Below, one piece after another: positions 1 through 8,678 of a stretch of 64,000 nucleotides of DNA. The stretch's first letter is position 1; the number at the start of each line of letters is the position of its first letter. The notes under the pieces were generated by a model, which made no database searches, had not been told where the DNA came from, and saw nothing but the letters and a program-made list of their open reading frames with translations. The stretch lies in contig NZ_JBHULB010000016.1 in assembly GCF_042684265.1 (NCBI RefSeq), forward strand, positions 186,001-250,000. The letters run 5' to 3'. The DNA comes from Croceitalea marina. Lineage in GTDB: Bacteria; Bacteroidota; Bacteroidia; Flavobacteriales; Flavobacteriaceae. A program made the translations under genes and the position numbers.

Positions 1-334
1 GCAGGTCTTTTTTCGCCTGCAAATTGTTGAGGTCAAGCACCTGATTTTCGAGGATTGTGTGAGTACCCTGTACCACCGGACTTAACACGGCATTGATTGT
101 TCCCAATACGATAGTTGGGAAAAACATAATGCAAAGCCCCAAAGCGAAAGGACGAAGCAAAGGGTACATATCAATGGGTTCAGCCCTGCTCAAAGCCTGC
201 CATACTTTTATGGCAACATAGAACAAAGCCCCCAATCCGGCTATCCCTTTAGCCACTGCCGCCATATCGGCGGACAGTGGGAGCATCTCATCATATAATG
301 AGCGTAGGACTTCGTGAAGATTTTGAAATTCCAT
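1..334 (-). CDS. traJ: Conjugative transposon protein TraJ, N-terminal part (runs off window)
   Basis: Reading leftward from the ATG at 334, the frame stays open to base 1, so only about the first 111 residues are present. The protein starts MEFQNLHEVL and contains the sequence AVAKGIAGLGALFYVAIKVW followed by a second hydrophobic stretch around LCIMFFPTIVLGTI. This is the N-terminus of TraJ of CTnDOT-like elements, a multispanning inner-membrane mating-pore protein (VirB6-like role). It lies 2 bp downstream of the DUF4141 gene in the tra operon. The C-terminal half is outside the window, so completeness cannot be judged. Confidence 0.88.
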   Translation of the reverse strand, partial: MEFQNLHEVLRSLYDEMLPLSADMAAVAKGIAGLGALFYVAIKVWQALSRAEPIDMYPLLRPFALGLCIMFFPTIVLGTINAVLSPVVQGTHTILENQVLDLNNLQAKKDL

Positions 335-336
335 AA

Positions 337-969
337 CTACCAGTATTTTTGGTTAGGAGTTCCATAGAGGTCAAGCACTCTTTTGGTATTGTTCTGCTTT
401 TTTGCTCTTAGAATACTTACAGAGATATTCTTATTGGTATAGTAGCGTACCAAGCTGTGGTATTCCTTTACTTCTTTGTACACTCTATCAATAATATCCA
501 TACGCTCTTTGTCGTTCAGCGAAAGGCTTGATGAGGTTACAATCTGTTTGAGTTCTTTCAGCAGTTCGGTACTTTCATTCAGCAATGCCGAATAACCATT
601 GCTGATAGCTGCCAATTCCTGTGCAGAAAAATTCGGGTCGTTCATCATCTTACCGAAGTTGGTAACATACATTTCGGATACGTCACCGACAAGCAATACA
701 GTCTGCTGTACCTTACGTGCATCTTTTACAAGATTATTTACAGCTTGTAGCTTGTCGTAATACTCCTTACCCTGTTTATACACCTTTTCCACTTCCTTGA
801 AATTTTTAATTACATTGGATACCGTGGAAGAAGTCTGTACGATTTCATTCGCACTGTTGAGAATACCCGATGCCAGATTTGTGGGGTCGGTTACTACCCA
901 TTGTGCTTTTGCGGACGGTGCTACGGCGAGCATTAGTGCCGTACACACCATAAAAAGGAACTTTTTCAT
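337..969 (-). CDS. traI: Conjugative transposon protein, DUF4141 (TraI position)
   Basis: A 210-residue protein with a clear Sec signal peptide (MKKFLFMVCTALMLAVAPSAKA, cleavage near residue 22), so it is exported to the periplasm. The mature part is helical and rich in Lys/Glu with a predicted coiled-coil character, and matches the DUF4141 family found between TraG and TraJ in Bacteroidota conjugative transposons. It probably contributes to the periplasmic part of the mating channel in a VirB5-like way (inference from position and signal peptide). It starts 26 bp after traG and ends 2 bp before traJ, so it belongs to the traE-F-G-I-J operon. Confidence 0.85.
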   Translation of the reverse strand: MKKFLFMVCTALMLAVAPSAKAQWVVTDPTNLASGILNSANEIVQTSSTVSNVIKNFKEVEKVYKQGKEYYDKLQAVNNLVKDARKVQQTVLLVGDVSEMYVTNFGKMMNDPNFSAQELAAISNGYSALLNESTELLKELKQIVTSSSLSLNDKERMDIIDRVYKEVKEYHSLVRYYTNKNISVSILRAKKQNNTKRVLDLYGTPNQKYW

Positions 970-995
970 TTTTATGAATTTTAAAATGTTAATGA

Positions 996-3500
996 CTATT
1001 GATTTGCTTTGTCACGCCTTTGCATTGCGATATGCTTAATGGCGAGTTCTACGTTACCGTCCAATTCGGAAGCTAATTGCATTACCTCCATTTTTTCGGT
1101 TTCTTCGGTGGTGTATGCGAGGTATTCCTCCAAACTAACTTCGGTGGCATAGACTGCCGAGTTCGTACCACCTAAGCCAATCCAAACCTCTTTGTACAGT
1201 CGGCTTGCATCGTTGTTCATATTGATAGAAAGTACCTGACCTTTTTCCTTATCTGTAAGCCCCAACATTGCCTGTATGTCATCGAATTTATTCATATACT
1301 TACGCTGGTCTAAGAGGATTTTACAGTCGGAATTGTTGATGATACTTTCTTTTACAATGGGCGACTGGATAATATCATCTACCTCTTGCGTAACGACAAT
1401 CGCCTCTCCGAAGAATTTGCGGACGGTTTTAAATAAATATTTTATATATTCCGCCATTCCTTCTTTGGCAATCGCTTTCCACGCTTCTTCAATCAGGATG
1501 AGTTTTCGGATACCTTTCAGCCTCCGCATCTTGTTGATAAAAACTTCCATAATGATAATTGTGACTATGGGAAAGAGGATTTTGTGGTCTTTAATCGCAT
1601 CAATTTCAAACACGATAAAGCGTTTGGAAAGCAGGTCTAACTGCTTGTCGGAGTTCAACAGATAATCGTATTCGCCACCCTTGTAGTAGGGTTCGAGGAC
1701 GTTCAGGAAATTTGCAATGTCAAAGTCTTTTTCCCTTACCTGTTTTTCTTCGAGTACCTTGCGGTAATCACCTTTGACATACTCGTAGAAACCGTTGAAT
1801 GATGGGTAAACATCATCTGTTTTGATACGTTCAATATAACCTGATACGGCATTGGATAATGCCACTTCTTCCGAACGGGTTGGCGGTTCATCATCACGTT
1901 TCCATAGTGTCAATATTAAGGTCTTAACACTTTCTCTCTTTTCGATGTCGAAAACCCCATCATCCGTGTAAAATGGATTGAATGCAATCGGGTTGCCTTC
2001 GGTGTACGTAAAATAAACACCGTCTTCACCTTTGGTCTTTCCTTTGATGAGTTCGCATAAGCCCTGATAAGAATTACCCGTATCTACCAACAATACGTGT
2101 GCGCCCTGTTCGTAGTATTGCCTTACCATATGGTTTGTGAAGAACGATTTTCCCGAACCTGACGGACCAAGTATAAACTTGTTCCGGTTCGTGATAATGC
2201 CACACTTCATAGGCAGGTCGGAAATATCCAAATGGATAGGTTTTCCTGTAAGCCTGTCAGCCATCTTGATACCGAACGGCGAGGGCGAATTGTGATAGTT
2301 GGTTTCTTCTGTGAAGAAGCACAAGGCAGGTTCGATAAAAGTGTAAAAACTTTCCTCACTCGGAAAATCGCCTGCATTGCCGGGCATTCCAGCCCAAAAC
2401 AAAGTGGCTACGTCCGTAGTGTTGTGGCGAGGCTTACACTCCATCAATGCCAATGCACTACCGCAATCGTTCTTTAACTGTTTCAGCTCCGCAGGGTCTT
2501 CCGACCACGCCATAATGTTGAAGTGTGCCCTGATAGACGACAGACCGAAGCTGTGGGCTTCGTTCAGGTATTTTTCTATCCACTCTTTGTTGATTTGGTT
2601 TGCCCTGCTATACCTTGCCAAAGAGTGCATATTGCGGGCGGACTTTTCAAACTTTTGCAGGTTGTCTTCGCTGTTATCCAAAAACAAATATTGGTTGTAG
2701 ATATGGTTACAGCTAAGGAGTAATCCCACGGGAGCAGCGAACGACAAACGGCAGTCGCTCCGGTCGGTGGATAGCTTTTCAAAACGGGTATCAGCCGATA
2801 CCGTTCCGGGCAAATCGTCTGTATCGGACAAGGTGTGCAGGCTCAACCTTTTGTTTCCGATACGGACTTCTTCCGTTCCGAGTGCGATGTCCTGCATCGG
2901 TGTTCCGCTTTCCCTTGACAGGGTTAGGTACTGTTCCAACAATCCCTGCTTTTCGTCCGTTCCGATGATTTCATCTTCGGTAAGGCGTTGCAGGGTTATG
3001 AAACCGCTATCGTTCACGATACGCTCAAACTGTGCCACCGCTTCCATAAAGCGGTGTATCGTTTCCTTGTTCCTGATTTCCTTTGGTATGAGCGTACCTT
3101 TGCAAAGCGAACTGAAGTTGCTTTGCATACGCATTCTTTCCTTAGTGGTCTTGGTCAGGAACAGGTAACAATAATGGTTCAGAAATGGTCGCTCATTAAA
3201 ATGGCGTTGGTAGGATTTAGCCAAAAAACTTTGGTCTTCCTTTGCCAAATCGGGAGCATAGCTTTCTTTGATGTACCAATCCTGTTTGTGGATGACCGTA
3301 AAATCCGGCAAGGTCTTGATAGCCTTATGCCAGGCGGAGTGAATAGCTTCGTATTCCGCCGATGCTACCGTAAACAGTTCCGGCAAACGAACCTCAAAGC
3401 AGGCGGTAATGTCCGCATCTTTGGAAAGGATGCAGTTGTTTTCTACTGCCAACAAAGGAAATTTGTTTTCCAGCGTTGTTGTCTTTGCAACGTTTCTCAT
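996..3500 (-). CDS. traG: Conjugative transposon ATPase TraG (VirB4-like)
   Basis: An 834-residue cytoplasmic ATPase that energises pilus/channel assembly in CTnDOT-type conjugation. The Walker A motif GPSGSGKSFF lies near residue 450, and the Walker B stretch KLILIEEAW near 663 is followed by the VVTQEVDDI sensor region typical of VirB4/TraG ATPases. The length is normal for the family. The ATG at 3500 overlaps the traF stop by 4 bp (ATGA), which indicates translational coupling. Despite the shared letter, this is the VirB4-type protein and not the coupling protein; the coupling protein is MobC at 14.6 kb. Confidence 0.95.
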   Translation of the reverse strand: MRNVAKTTTLENKFPLLAVENNCILSKDADITACFEVRLPELFTVASAEYEAIHSAWHKAIKTLPDFTVIHKQDWYIKESYAPDLAKEDQSFLAKSYQRHFNERPFLNHYCYLFLTKTTKERMRMQSNFSSLCKGTLIPKEIRNKETIHRFMEAVAQFERIVNDSGFITLQRLTEDEIIGTDEKQGLLEQYLTLSRESGTPMQDIALGTEEVRIGNKRLSLHTLSDTDDLPGTVSADTRFEKLSTDRSDCRLSFAAPVGLLLSCNHIYNQYLFLDNSEDNLQKFEKSARNMHSLARYSRANQINKEWIEKYLNEAHSFGLSSIRAHFNIMAWSEDPAELKQLKNDCGSALALMECKPRHNTTDVATLFWAGMPGNAGDFPSEESFYTFIEPALCFFTEETNYHNSPSPFGIKMADRLTGKPIHLDISDLPMKCGIITNRNKFILGPSGSGKSFFTNHMVRQYYEQGAHVLLVDTGNSYQGLCELIKGKTKGEDGVYFTYTEGNPIAFNPFYTDDGVFDIEKRESVKTLILTLWKRDDEPPTRSEEVALSNAVSGYIERIKTDDVYPSFNGFYEYVKGDYRKVLEEKQVREKDFDIANFLNVLEPYYKGGEYDYLLNSDKQLDLLSKRFIVFEIDAIKDHKILFPIVTIIIMEVFINKMRRLKGIRKLILIEEAWKAIAKEGMAEYIKYLFKTVRKFFGEAIVVTQEVDDIIQSPIVKESIINNSDCKILLDQRKYMNKFDDIQAMLGLTDKEKGQVLSINMNNDASRLYKEVWIGLGGTNSAVYATEVSLEEYLAYTTEETEKMEVMQLASELDGNVELAIKHIAMQRRDKANQ

Positions 3501-3829
3501 AGGGCATTCGATTTAGGAGTGAATTTCAGATAGCGGTGTACAGGCTTGCGACAAATGATGTATCGGGGATGTCTTTTTCCTGCTCCGATTTTCATTAGCC
3601 CGTGTTCGCCGTACTTCCTGTTTAGTGAAAAGGTCTGCCACACAATGAGCGAAGCACCGCCTGCTCCGAGGAACAGGCAGATGTAAGAGTTTACGCCTGC
3701 CATATACAGTATCATCACGAGGATGAGCGTACCGAGCAGTCCGCCAGCGAAAATGAACAGGTATTGTGCTTTCAGTCCCTTAAATTCCACTGTCCTGCCA
3801 ATGCCTTTGTTTATGTTGTAATTGTTCAT
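3497..3829 (-). CDS. traF: Conjugative transposon protein TraF (DUF4133)
   Basis: A 110-residue membrane protein starting MNNYNINKGIGRTVEFKGL, the hallmark start of DUF4133/TraF. An upstream in-frame ATG at 3892 would add 21 residues but would overlap traE, so the ATG at 3829 (11 bp after traE) is preferred. Two hydrophobic segments (YLFIFAGGLLGTLILVMILYMAGV and a following ICLFLGAGGASLIVW segment) form a hairpin, resembling VirB3 in size and topology. It is encoded immediately before and coupled to the VirB4-like traG, the same order as virB3-virB4. Confidence 0.9.
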   Translation of the reverse strand: MNNYNINKGIGRTVEFKGLKAQYLFIFAGGLLGTLILVMILYMAGVNSYICLFLGAGGASLIVWQTFSLNRKYGEHGLMKIGAGKRHPRYIICRKPVHRYLKFTPKSNAL

Positions 3830-3840
3830 AAAGCAAAGGA

Positions 3841-4146
3841 TTAAAGGAAGAATGAACGCAGGATGGTAGCCGCTACGATTAAGAAGATACACGCACCGAA
3901 CCAGCTTGCCGCAGTCTTCGATGTGTCGGGGTCGCCCGAACTGAACTTATTGTAAACTTTAACGCCCCCTATCAAGCCCACGACCGCACCGATGGCGTAG
4001 ATTAATTGGGTTGCGGGGTCGAAATAGGAAGTTACCATTTGGGTAGCCTCGTTGATACCTGCCGAGCCGTTTCCCTGTGCGAACGCACCAATTCCTGACA
4101 GCATAGCCACGGCTGCCAGCAAAACTTTTTTTCTCTGTTTTTCCAT
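3841..4146 (-). CDS. traE: Conjugative transposon protein TraE (DUF4134)
   Basis: A 101-residue protein with an N-terminal signal sequence (KVLLAAVAMLSGIGAFAQ) and two further hydrophobic segments (LIYAIGAVVGLIGGVKVY and the C-terminal FGACIFLIVAATIL). This is the small pilin-like, VirB2-type organisation of DUF4134. It is the first gene of the tra operon reading leftward. A 10-bp-phased heptamer array lies 91-130 bp upstream (4237-4276), and the XRE/SIR2/HerA cargo starts divergently just beyond. Confidence 0.9.
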   Translation of the reverse strand: MEKQRKKVLLAAVAMLSGIGAFAQGNGSAGINEATQMVTSYFDPATQLIYAIGAVVGLIGGVKVYNKFSSGDPDTSKTAASWFGACIFLIVAATILRSFFL

Positions 4147-4236
4147 AATTGAAACACATTAATTTGTTATTGTTATCCCGCACCTTGCGGACTTTCGGAA
4201 CAAAGGTGTTTCAGAAATCAGGGCGTTATAATAAAG

Positions 4237-4276
4237 TGGCAGTCAAAGGAATGATTTGGCAGTGAGTGGCTTTATA
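4237..4276 (-). promoter_or_regulatory. 10-bp-phased TGGCAGT array upstream of traE
   Basis: Four decamers begin at 4237, 4247, 4257 and 4267: TGGCAGTCAA, AGGAATGATT, TGGCAGTGAG, TGGCTTTATA. The same array type occurs upstream of five other ICE-core operons. For leftward genes the heptamer reads TGGCAGT on the + strand, i.e. ACTGCCA in the sense of transcription. Exact 10-bp phasing places each copy on the same face of the helix, as expected for cooperative protein binding. The function as an operator is inferred. Confidence 0.6.
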
Positions 4277-4312
4277 GAAAGTCTAAATCCGTATTTATTA
4301 AACTATTTTGCT

Positions 4313-4342
4313 TAAATTTGACATATTTAGACAAGTCTTAAA
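4313..4342 (+). promoter_or_regulatory. Promoter and palindromic operator of the XRE regulator gene
   Basis: A TAAATTTG element (TAnnTTTG, the Bacteroidota -7 box) lies at 4313-4320. It is followed at 4326-4342 by the near-palindrome TTTAGAC-AA-GTCTTAAA, which would cover the transcription start of the XRE gene (ATG 4351). A third half site, AGTCTAAAT, lies at 4280-4288. This arrangement fits an autoregulated XRE repressor or controller protein. Confidence 0.5.
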
Positions 4343-4350
4343 AAAGCAAA

Positions 4351-4650
4351 ATGGCATTTGGAAAACACATAAAAAGACTAAGAGAAAGTAAAGGATTGTT
4401 CCTACGGGAAGTTGGGGCTGCATTGGAACTGGATAGTGCTTTTATCAGTAAAGTCGAAAATGAAGAAAGACCATTGCCAAGAAAACACATCGAAAAGCTT
4501 GCAGAATTTTTGAATACCCCAATTGATGAGCTATTGGTTTTATGGTTTTCAGATAAAATAAAGGGACTTATTGACGATAAAGAAATAGGAAAGCAGGCTT
4601 TAAAAATTGTTTTAAAAGAATTAAATGCAATCAAGAATAATGCAGATTAG
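4351..4650 (+). CDS. XRE-family helix-turn-helix regulator
   Basis: A 99-residue protein whose first 65 residues form a Cro/CI-type HTH (FGKHIKRLRESKGLFLREVG ... DSAFISKVENEERPLP). The C-terminal 35 residues are charged and probably help dimerise. It is similar in size to restriction-controller proteins that act on neighbouring defence genes. It is transcribed divergently from traE and lies 55 bp before the SIR2 gene in the same direction, so it most likely regulates the SIR2-HerA pair, itself, or both. A role in tra control cannot be excluded because it shares the intergenic region with the traE promoter. Confidence 0.85.
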   Translation: MAFGKHIKRLRESKGLFLREVGAALELDSAFISKVENEERPLPRKHIEKLAEFLNTPIDELLVLWFSDKIKGLIDDKEIGKQALKIVLKELNAIKNNAD

Positions 4651-4705
4651 GTTTTTAACAACTCTTCTTTGGCAATAAAAAGGTTAACAAATAAAATATG
4701 CGAAT

Positions 4706-5911
4706 ATGAAATACATTTTACTCAACAATAACAGTTCTGTTGCTTATGATGATAGTGATGCTACTGATATAAAAGTATATATCGACGGCAAACTTCACGA
4801 TTTCAAAGAAAGTACCGAAAATAGAATTGATTATGCAATTGCAACAAATAGGAATAAATACTCCCAAACTCTAAATAATCAGTTTGAGAATTTATTACTT
4901 CTAACTGGTGCAGGGTCATCTATTGGTTGGGGAAAAGATGGGAAGTTGGGTAAGTCGATGGCAAACTTATGGGATGATGCGGAAGCTCTTTTAACAGCCG
5001 ATGTTTTTGGAAAGTTACTTGAAACTATTGGCTACGATGAAAAATGGGATGATGGCTCTATAGTAAAGAATTTAGAAAAGGTTCTTTCTATGGCAACACC
5101 TGCTATACCATATATACCCAAAGAGGATATAGATATTGAGGATTGTGTAAACAAAATTAAAGATTTTATCAAAGAAGCCTGTCAATTGAGTTTGCCAGAT
5201 AATTCGCCACATACGCTCTTATTAAATAAAATAACGAAACGCAAAGTTACTTTACCAAGATTTAAGCTGTTTACATTGAATTATGACCTAATGTTTGAAC
5301 AATCAGCTTGTGAAAGCAATTTTGTTGTTATAGACGGGTTTTCATTTTCTCAACCAAGAATATTTAGTGGGCGTAATTATGATTACGATATTGTTTCCCG
5401 CAATCAAAGTAGAGTAAAAGAAGAAGACAATTTTATTCAAAAAGTTTTCCATTTGTACAAATTACACGGTTCTGTAAATTGGGAAAAGCAAGACAACAAG
5501 ATTATACAAAAAGAAGAACCTGACGAACCATTGATGATATATCCACATCAATCAAAATATGAAAGCTCTTATGAACAGCCGTATTTTGAAATGATGTCGA
5601 GGTTCCAGTCCAATTTGAGAAAGGAGAATGTTTTCCTTATTACAATAGGCTTTAGTTTCGGGGATAAACATATCGTAACCGCAATCATCGAAGCCTTGGA
5701 ACAAAATCCAGGCTTTCAATTGATGATTGTAAATAAAGGGATAGATGAAACCAACGAAAATATGAAACCCTTTATTGATGCTGCAAACAAATATTCCAAT
5801 ATATCTATTGTTTCAGAAACCTTTGAGGATTTCGCTAAGAATTATCCTGACTTAAAATCTTACAATCAGGAAGATACACGACAAATAGTAATTAATATCC
5901 CTAATAGTTAG
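4706..5911 (+). CDS. SIR2-family NADase of a SIR2-HerA (Nezha-type) defence pair
   Basis: A 401-residue SIR2_2-type protein. The NAD-binding signature LLLTGAGSS is near residue 63, the FTLNYDLMFE motif (catalytic Asn/Asp) near 188-197, and the LHGSVNW motif with the catalytic His near 252. A C-terminal Rossmann portion has TIGFSFGDKHI. SIR2 proteins paired with HerA ATPases are known anti-phage systems that deplete NAD+ on infection (SIR2-HerA, also called Nezha). The partner ATPase starts 2 bp after this stop. The region is much more AT-rich than the flanking tra genes, which suggests separate acquisition. All key residues appear intact. Confidence 0.88.
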   Translation: MKYILLNNNSSVAYDDSDATDIKVYIDGKLHDFKESTENRIDYAIATNRNKYSQTLNNQFENLLLLTGAGSSIGWGKDGKLGKSMANLWDDAEALLTADVFGKLLETIGYDEKWDDGSIVKNLEKVLSMATPAIPYIPKEDIDIEDCVNKIKDFIKEACQLSLPDNSPHTLLLNKITKRKVTLPRFKLFTLNYDLMFEQSACESNFVVIDGFSFSQPRIFSGRNYDYDIVSRNQSRVKEEDNFIQKVFHLYKLHGSVNWEKQDNKIIQKEEPDEPLMIYPHQSKYESSYEQPYFEMMSRFQSNLRKENVFLITIGFSFGDKHIVTAIIEALEQNPGFQLMIVNKGIDETNENMKPFIDAANKYSNISIVSETFEDFAKNYPDLKSYNQEDTRQIVINIPNS

Positions 5912-5913
5912 AT

Positions 5914-7668
5914 ATGAGCAATAGCCCCTTTAATCACAGTCATTTTCTTGGGTATGTAAATTTTGTATCCCCTGCATTTGTGAAAGTGCATTTCCCGTCT
6001 TCTGTTTTGATGAAAACATTTGTTCACCACGCAGAAGTGTTGAGAGGTGGACTTGTAGGAAACTATATTGTTGTTGAGGGAGAGGAAAAAGGTTTTCTGG
6101 GAAAAATGTTGGAAATATCGTTACCTGAAAAAGAACGGTTGGAATTAAGTGAAAGAACTTTTTCAACTAAAGCATTTCATCCAGTAGGAAGAATAGAAAT
6201 TCTTTTATCATTTGATTTGTTTGACCCGAGTAGAATAGAAAAAGGGATAAATAGCCTCCCACTCATTGGTTCTAAGGTATTCATTTGTTCGTCGGAATTT
6301 CTTTCTACACATTTCAAAACCTTTGGCATAAAACCCGAAAATATCGAACATTCTCCTACTTTTAGAATGGGGAATTTGATATACGATAAAAATGTTCCCG
6401 TAGATATTTCTTTGCAAGCGATATTTAGTCGTCATTGTGCGGTTGTTGGTACAACAGGAGGAGGGAAAAGTTATACCATCAGCAAATTTATTGAGGGAGT
6501 TATAGAAACCGGAGCAAAAGCTATAATCTTAGACCCAACGGGAGAATACTCTACATTTGATGCTCATCCAAAAGTTGACCATTCAACACTGATTTCAGAA
6601 AGCTATTTTCCATATCAGAATTTAACCATTAATGATTTATTCGTTCTGTTCAGACCATCAGGACAAGTACAGCAACCCGTTTTATTGGAAGCTATTAAGT
6701 CGTTAAAAGTTGCACATTGCTTATTAGGGAATATTCCTAATAATGGACATAATAATGATGGAACTAACGATACTTTTACATTCAGGGGTCAGCAAGTAGT
6801 TATAAATAATGGATTAGTTGTAAAACAAAATAATATTACTGCGGCATATAATAATGCCTACTTTACTTATAAATCTATTATAGAAGATTTCACAATAAAT
6901 AATTTCAGTATAAATCTACTCCACAGGCAAATAGGGAATGAATGTTTTCAAATATTCAACGACCGTTGGGCAAACAATAGAGATGAAAGAAATTATGGAA
7001 ATGCAACGAGTTTAATAATGCGTGTTAACAATGTAATATCGGACAATGATTATTCCGGTATGTTTGGATTTAATGCTCCAACCACAAATAACCTAATAAC
7101 CAAGATAGACGAGTTTTTGAATAATCCAGAATTAAATATTTTAAGAATTGGTTTTGAAAATGTACCTTATAATTTTCAGGCAAGAGAAATCTTGGCAAAT
7201 TCATTGGGAAGATACTTATTGAATAAAGCTCGAACTAATATTTTCAGAGAAAATCCTCTAATTCTCTTTGTAGATGAAGCCCATCAGTTTTTAAACAAGA
7301 AAATTAAGGATGAATATTTTGAAAGCACAGAATTAAATGCTTTTGATAACATTGCTAAAGAAAGTCGTAAATATGGATTATTTCTATGTTTATCAACACA
7401 AATGCCAAGAGATATTCCTGTTGGTACGCTAAGTCAAATGGGAACATTCATTACTCATAGGCTGATAAATTATCAAGATAAGGAAGCAATCGCGAGTGCT
7501 TGCTCGACTGCCAATAAAGAAACTCTTTCTTTTTTACCATCTTTAGGGTCAGGAGAAGCAATTATTATGGGAGTTGATTTTCCAATGCCAATATCAGTCA
7601 AAGTAGATATGCCAACAATTACACCGAAGTTCGATACTCCAAAATTTGTAAAAATAGCGGGCACTTAG
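5914..7668 (+). CDS. HerA-like (DUF87) ATPase of the SIR2-HerA defence pair
   Basis: A 584-residue FtsK/HerA-superfamily ATPase. An N-terminal HAS-barrel-like region (residues 1-130) precedes the Walker A motif GTTGGGKSYT near 178. Walker B LILFVDEAHQF lies near 449, followed by the sensor region LCLSTQMPRDIP and the GEAIIMG segment typical of HerA C-termini. In SIR2-HerA systems the hexameric ATPase assembles with the SIR2 NADase to form the active complex. The 2-bp spacing from the SIR2 gene indicates one operon. It ends 56 bp before the convergent traD. Confidence 0.88.
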   Translation: MSNSPFNHSHFLGYVNFVSPAFVKVHFPSSVLMKTFVHHAEVLRGGLVGNYIVVEGEEKGFLGKMLEISLPEKERLELSERTFSTKAFHPVGRIEILLSFDLFDPSRIEKGINSLPLIGSKVFICSSEFLSTHFKTFGIKPENIEHSPTFRMGNLIYDKNVPVDISLQAIFSRHCAVVGTTGGGKSYTISKFIEGVIETGAKAIILDPTGEYSTFDAHPKVDHSTLISESYFPYQNLTINDLFVLFRPSGQVQQPVLLEAIKSLKVAHCLLGNIPNNGHNNDGTNDTFTFRGQQVVINNGLVVKQNNITAAYNNAYFTYKSIIEDFTINNFSINLLHRQIGNECFQIFNDRWANNRDERNYGNATSLIMRVNNVISDNDYSGMFGFNAPTTNNLITKIDEFLNNPELNILRIGFENVPYNFQAREILANSLGRYLLNKARTNIFRENPLILFVDEAHQFLNKKIKDEYFESTELNAFDNIAKESRKYGLFLCLSTQMPRDIPVGTLSQMGTFITHRLINYQDKEAIASACSTANKETLSFLPSLGSGEAIIMGVDFPMPISVKVDMPTITPKFDTPKFVKIAGT

Positions 7669-7724
7669 TTTTATAGCGTTTGAACAATTTTTAATTTGTG
7701 TCTAACATACAAAAGGGAGCTTGC

Positions 7725-8360
7725 CTAAACAAACTCCCCAATGTCAAAATCACTCAAATCACTTTTCCGCAAAGTGGAAGAACTGTCTTCCGTTTCAGAT
7801 GAAAGGGTGCTATCCAAAAGCTCGGCTATTCTTCGGGAAGCATCTTCCATAGAATTCTCCAATAGGCTGAATAATTCGGTTCCCTGTATTTTTTGAACTA
7901 TGGCTATCGCTGTTTCCTTTTGGGCTGGTTCCAATTCTTCTTTTTGGAGCAACACCCCCACGGAGCTTAGTTCTTCAAAGGTAACCCCTTGGGCAAAACC
8001 GTCATCGCCACCGGATATTCCGTACCTGTTCCAATCTTCTTCCTCTTCCTCCAAATCAGGTATATTACTGAAAACTTCGTCCAGCTCTTCCTTGCGGATT
8101 TGAATGCCGACGTTTTCATTTTCGTCGTATTCAATGTCTAAATTAGCGGGGTTTATCTCCGGTTCCTCAATTTGGCGTTCATTGGCAGCGTTTGGCATTG
8201 AAAGGCGTTCTACGGATTTTGGCTGCCCCATAATATCGGGCAGGTTCGGATTGACTTTCTTCTGCGGAGGTTCTTGTTTTGTCCTTTTCTTAATGACAAT
8301 CTTATCCTGTAAAAGCAGGACAATGACTATCAGCAGGCATATCACAATTACTATTTCCAT
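7725..8360 (-). CDS. traD: Conjugal transfer protein TraD
   Basis: A 211-residue protein. Residues 1-18 are a strongly hydrophobic N-terminal anchor (MEIVIVICLLIVIVLLLQ) followed by a basic patch KIVIKKRTKQ; the rest is acidic and low-complexity (EEEEEDW, repeated Glu/Ser). This matches the TraD proteins at the end of the traA-B-C-D operon of Bacteroidota ICEs. The biochemical function is not known to me. It lies 12 bp downstream of the second DUF3408 gene. Confidence 0.8.
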   Translation of the reverse strand: MEIVIVICLLIVIVLLLQDKIVIKKRTKQEPPQKKVNPNLPDIMGQPKSVERLSMPNAANERQIEEPEINPANLDIEYDENENVGIQIRKEELDEVFSNIPDLEEEEEDWNRYGISGGDDGFAQGVTFEELSSVGVLLQKEELEPAQKETAIAIVQKIQGTELFSLLENSMEDASRRIAELLDSTLSSETEDSSSTLRKSDLSDFDIGEFV

Positions 8361-8372
8361 AACGTAGGTTTT

Positions 8373-8678
8373 TTAAAACAAGCCTTTGTACTTTTCGTTG
8401 AACTCTTTTGTAATCATATCTTCAAATACTTTAAAATGATGTTCAAGAATATTATTGAGATAGGCAAACAAGGGTATTTTATCATCGCCTATAATCTGGA
8501 CTATGCGGGTTAAACGCTCGTGATGTTCAGGACTTAGGTATATGCTTTTATTGCCTCTTTTCTGCATTTTATTCATTTGCATAAATGCGTTTTCATAGGT
8601 TGTTTTAGCTGTATTGCTAACTGTATCGGAGTTGCTGCCGGCTGCAACAGTATTCCTGTTCTTTTTATCTTTCTTCAT
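8373..8678 (-). CDS. traC: DUF3408 protein (TraC position)
   Basis: A 101-residue protein. The conserved DUF3408 core IYLSPEHHERLTRIVQIIGDD ... PLFAYLNNILEHHF occupies residues 45-92, preceded by a disordered basic N-terminus. It resembles ribbon-helix-helix proteins and is probably a DNA-binding accessory factor for transfer or partition (inference). The start overlaps the preceding DUF3408 stop by 1 bp (8678), so the two are co-translated. It is a paralogue of the next gene. Confidence 0.82.
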   Translation of the reverse strand: MKKDKKNRNTVAAGSNSDTVSNTAKTTYENAFMQMNKMQKRGNKSIYLSPEHHERLTRIVQIIGDDKIPLFAYLNNILEHHFKVFEDMITKEFNEKYKGLF

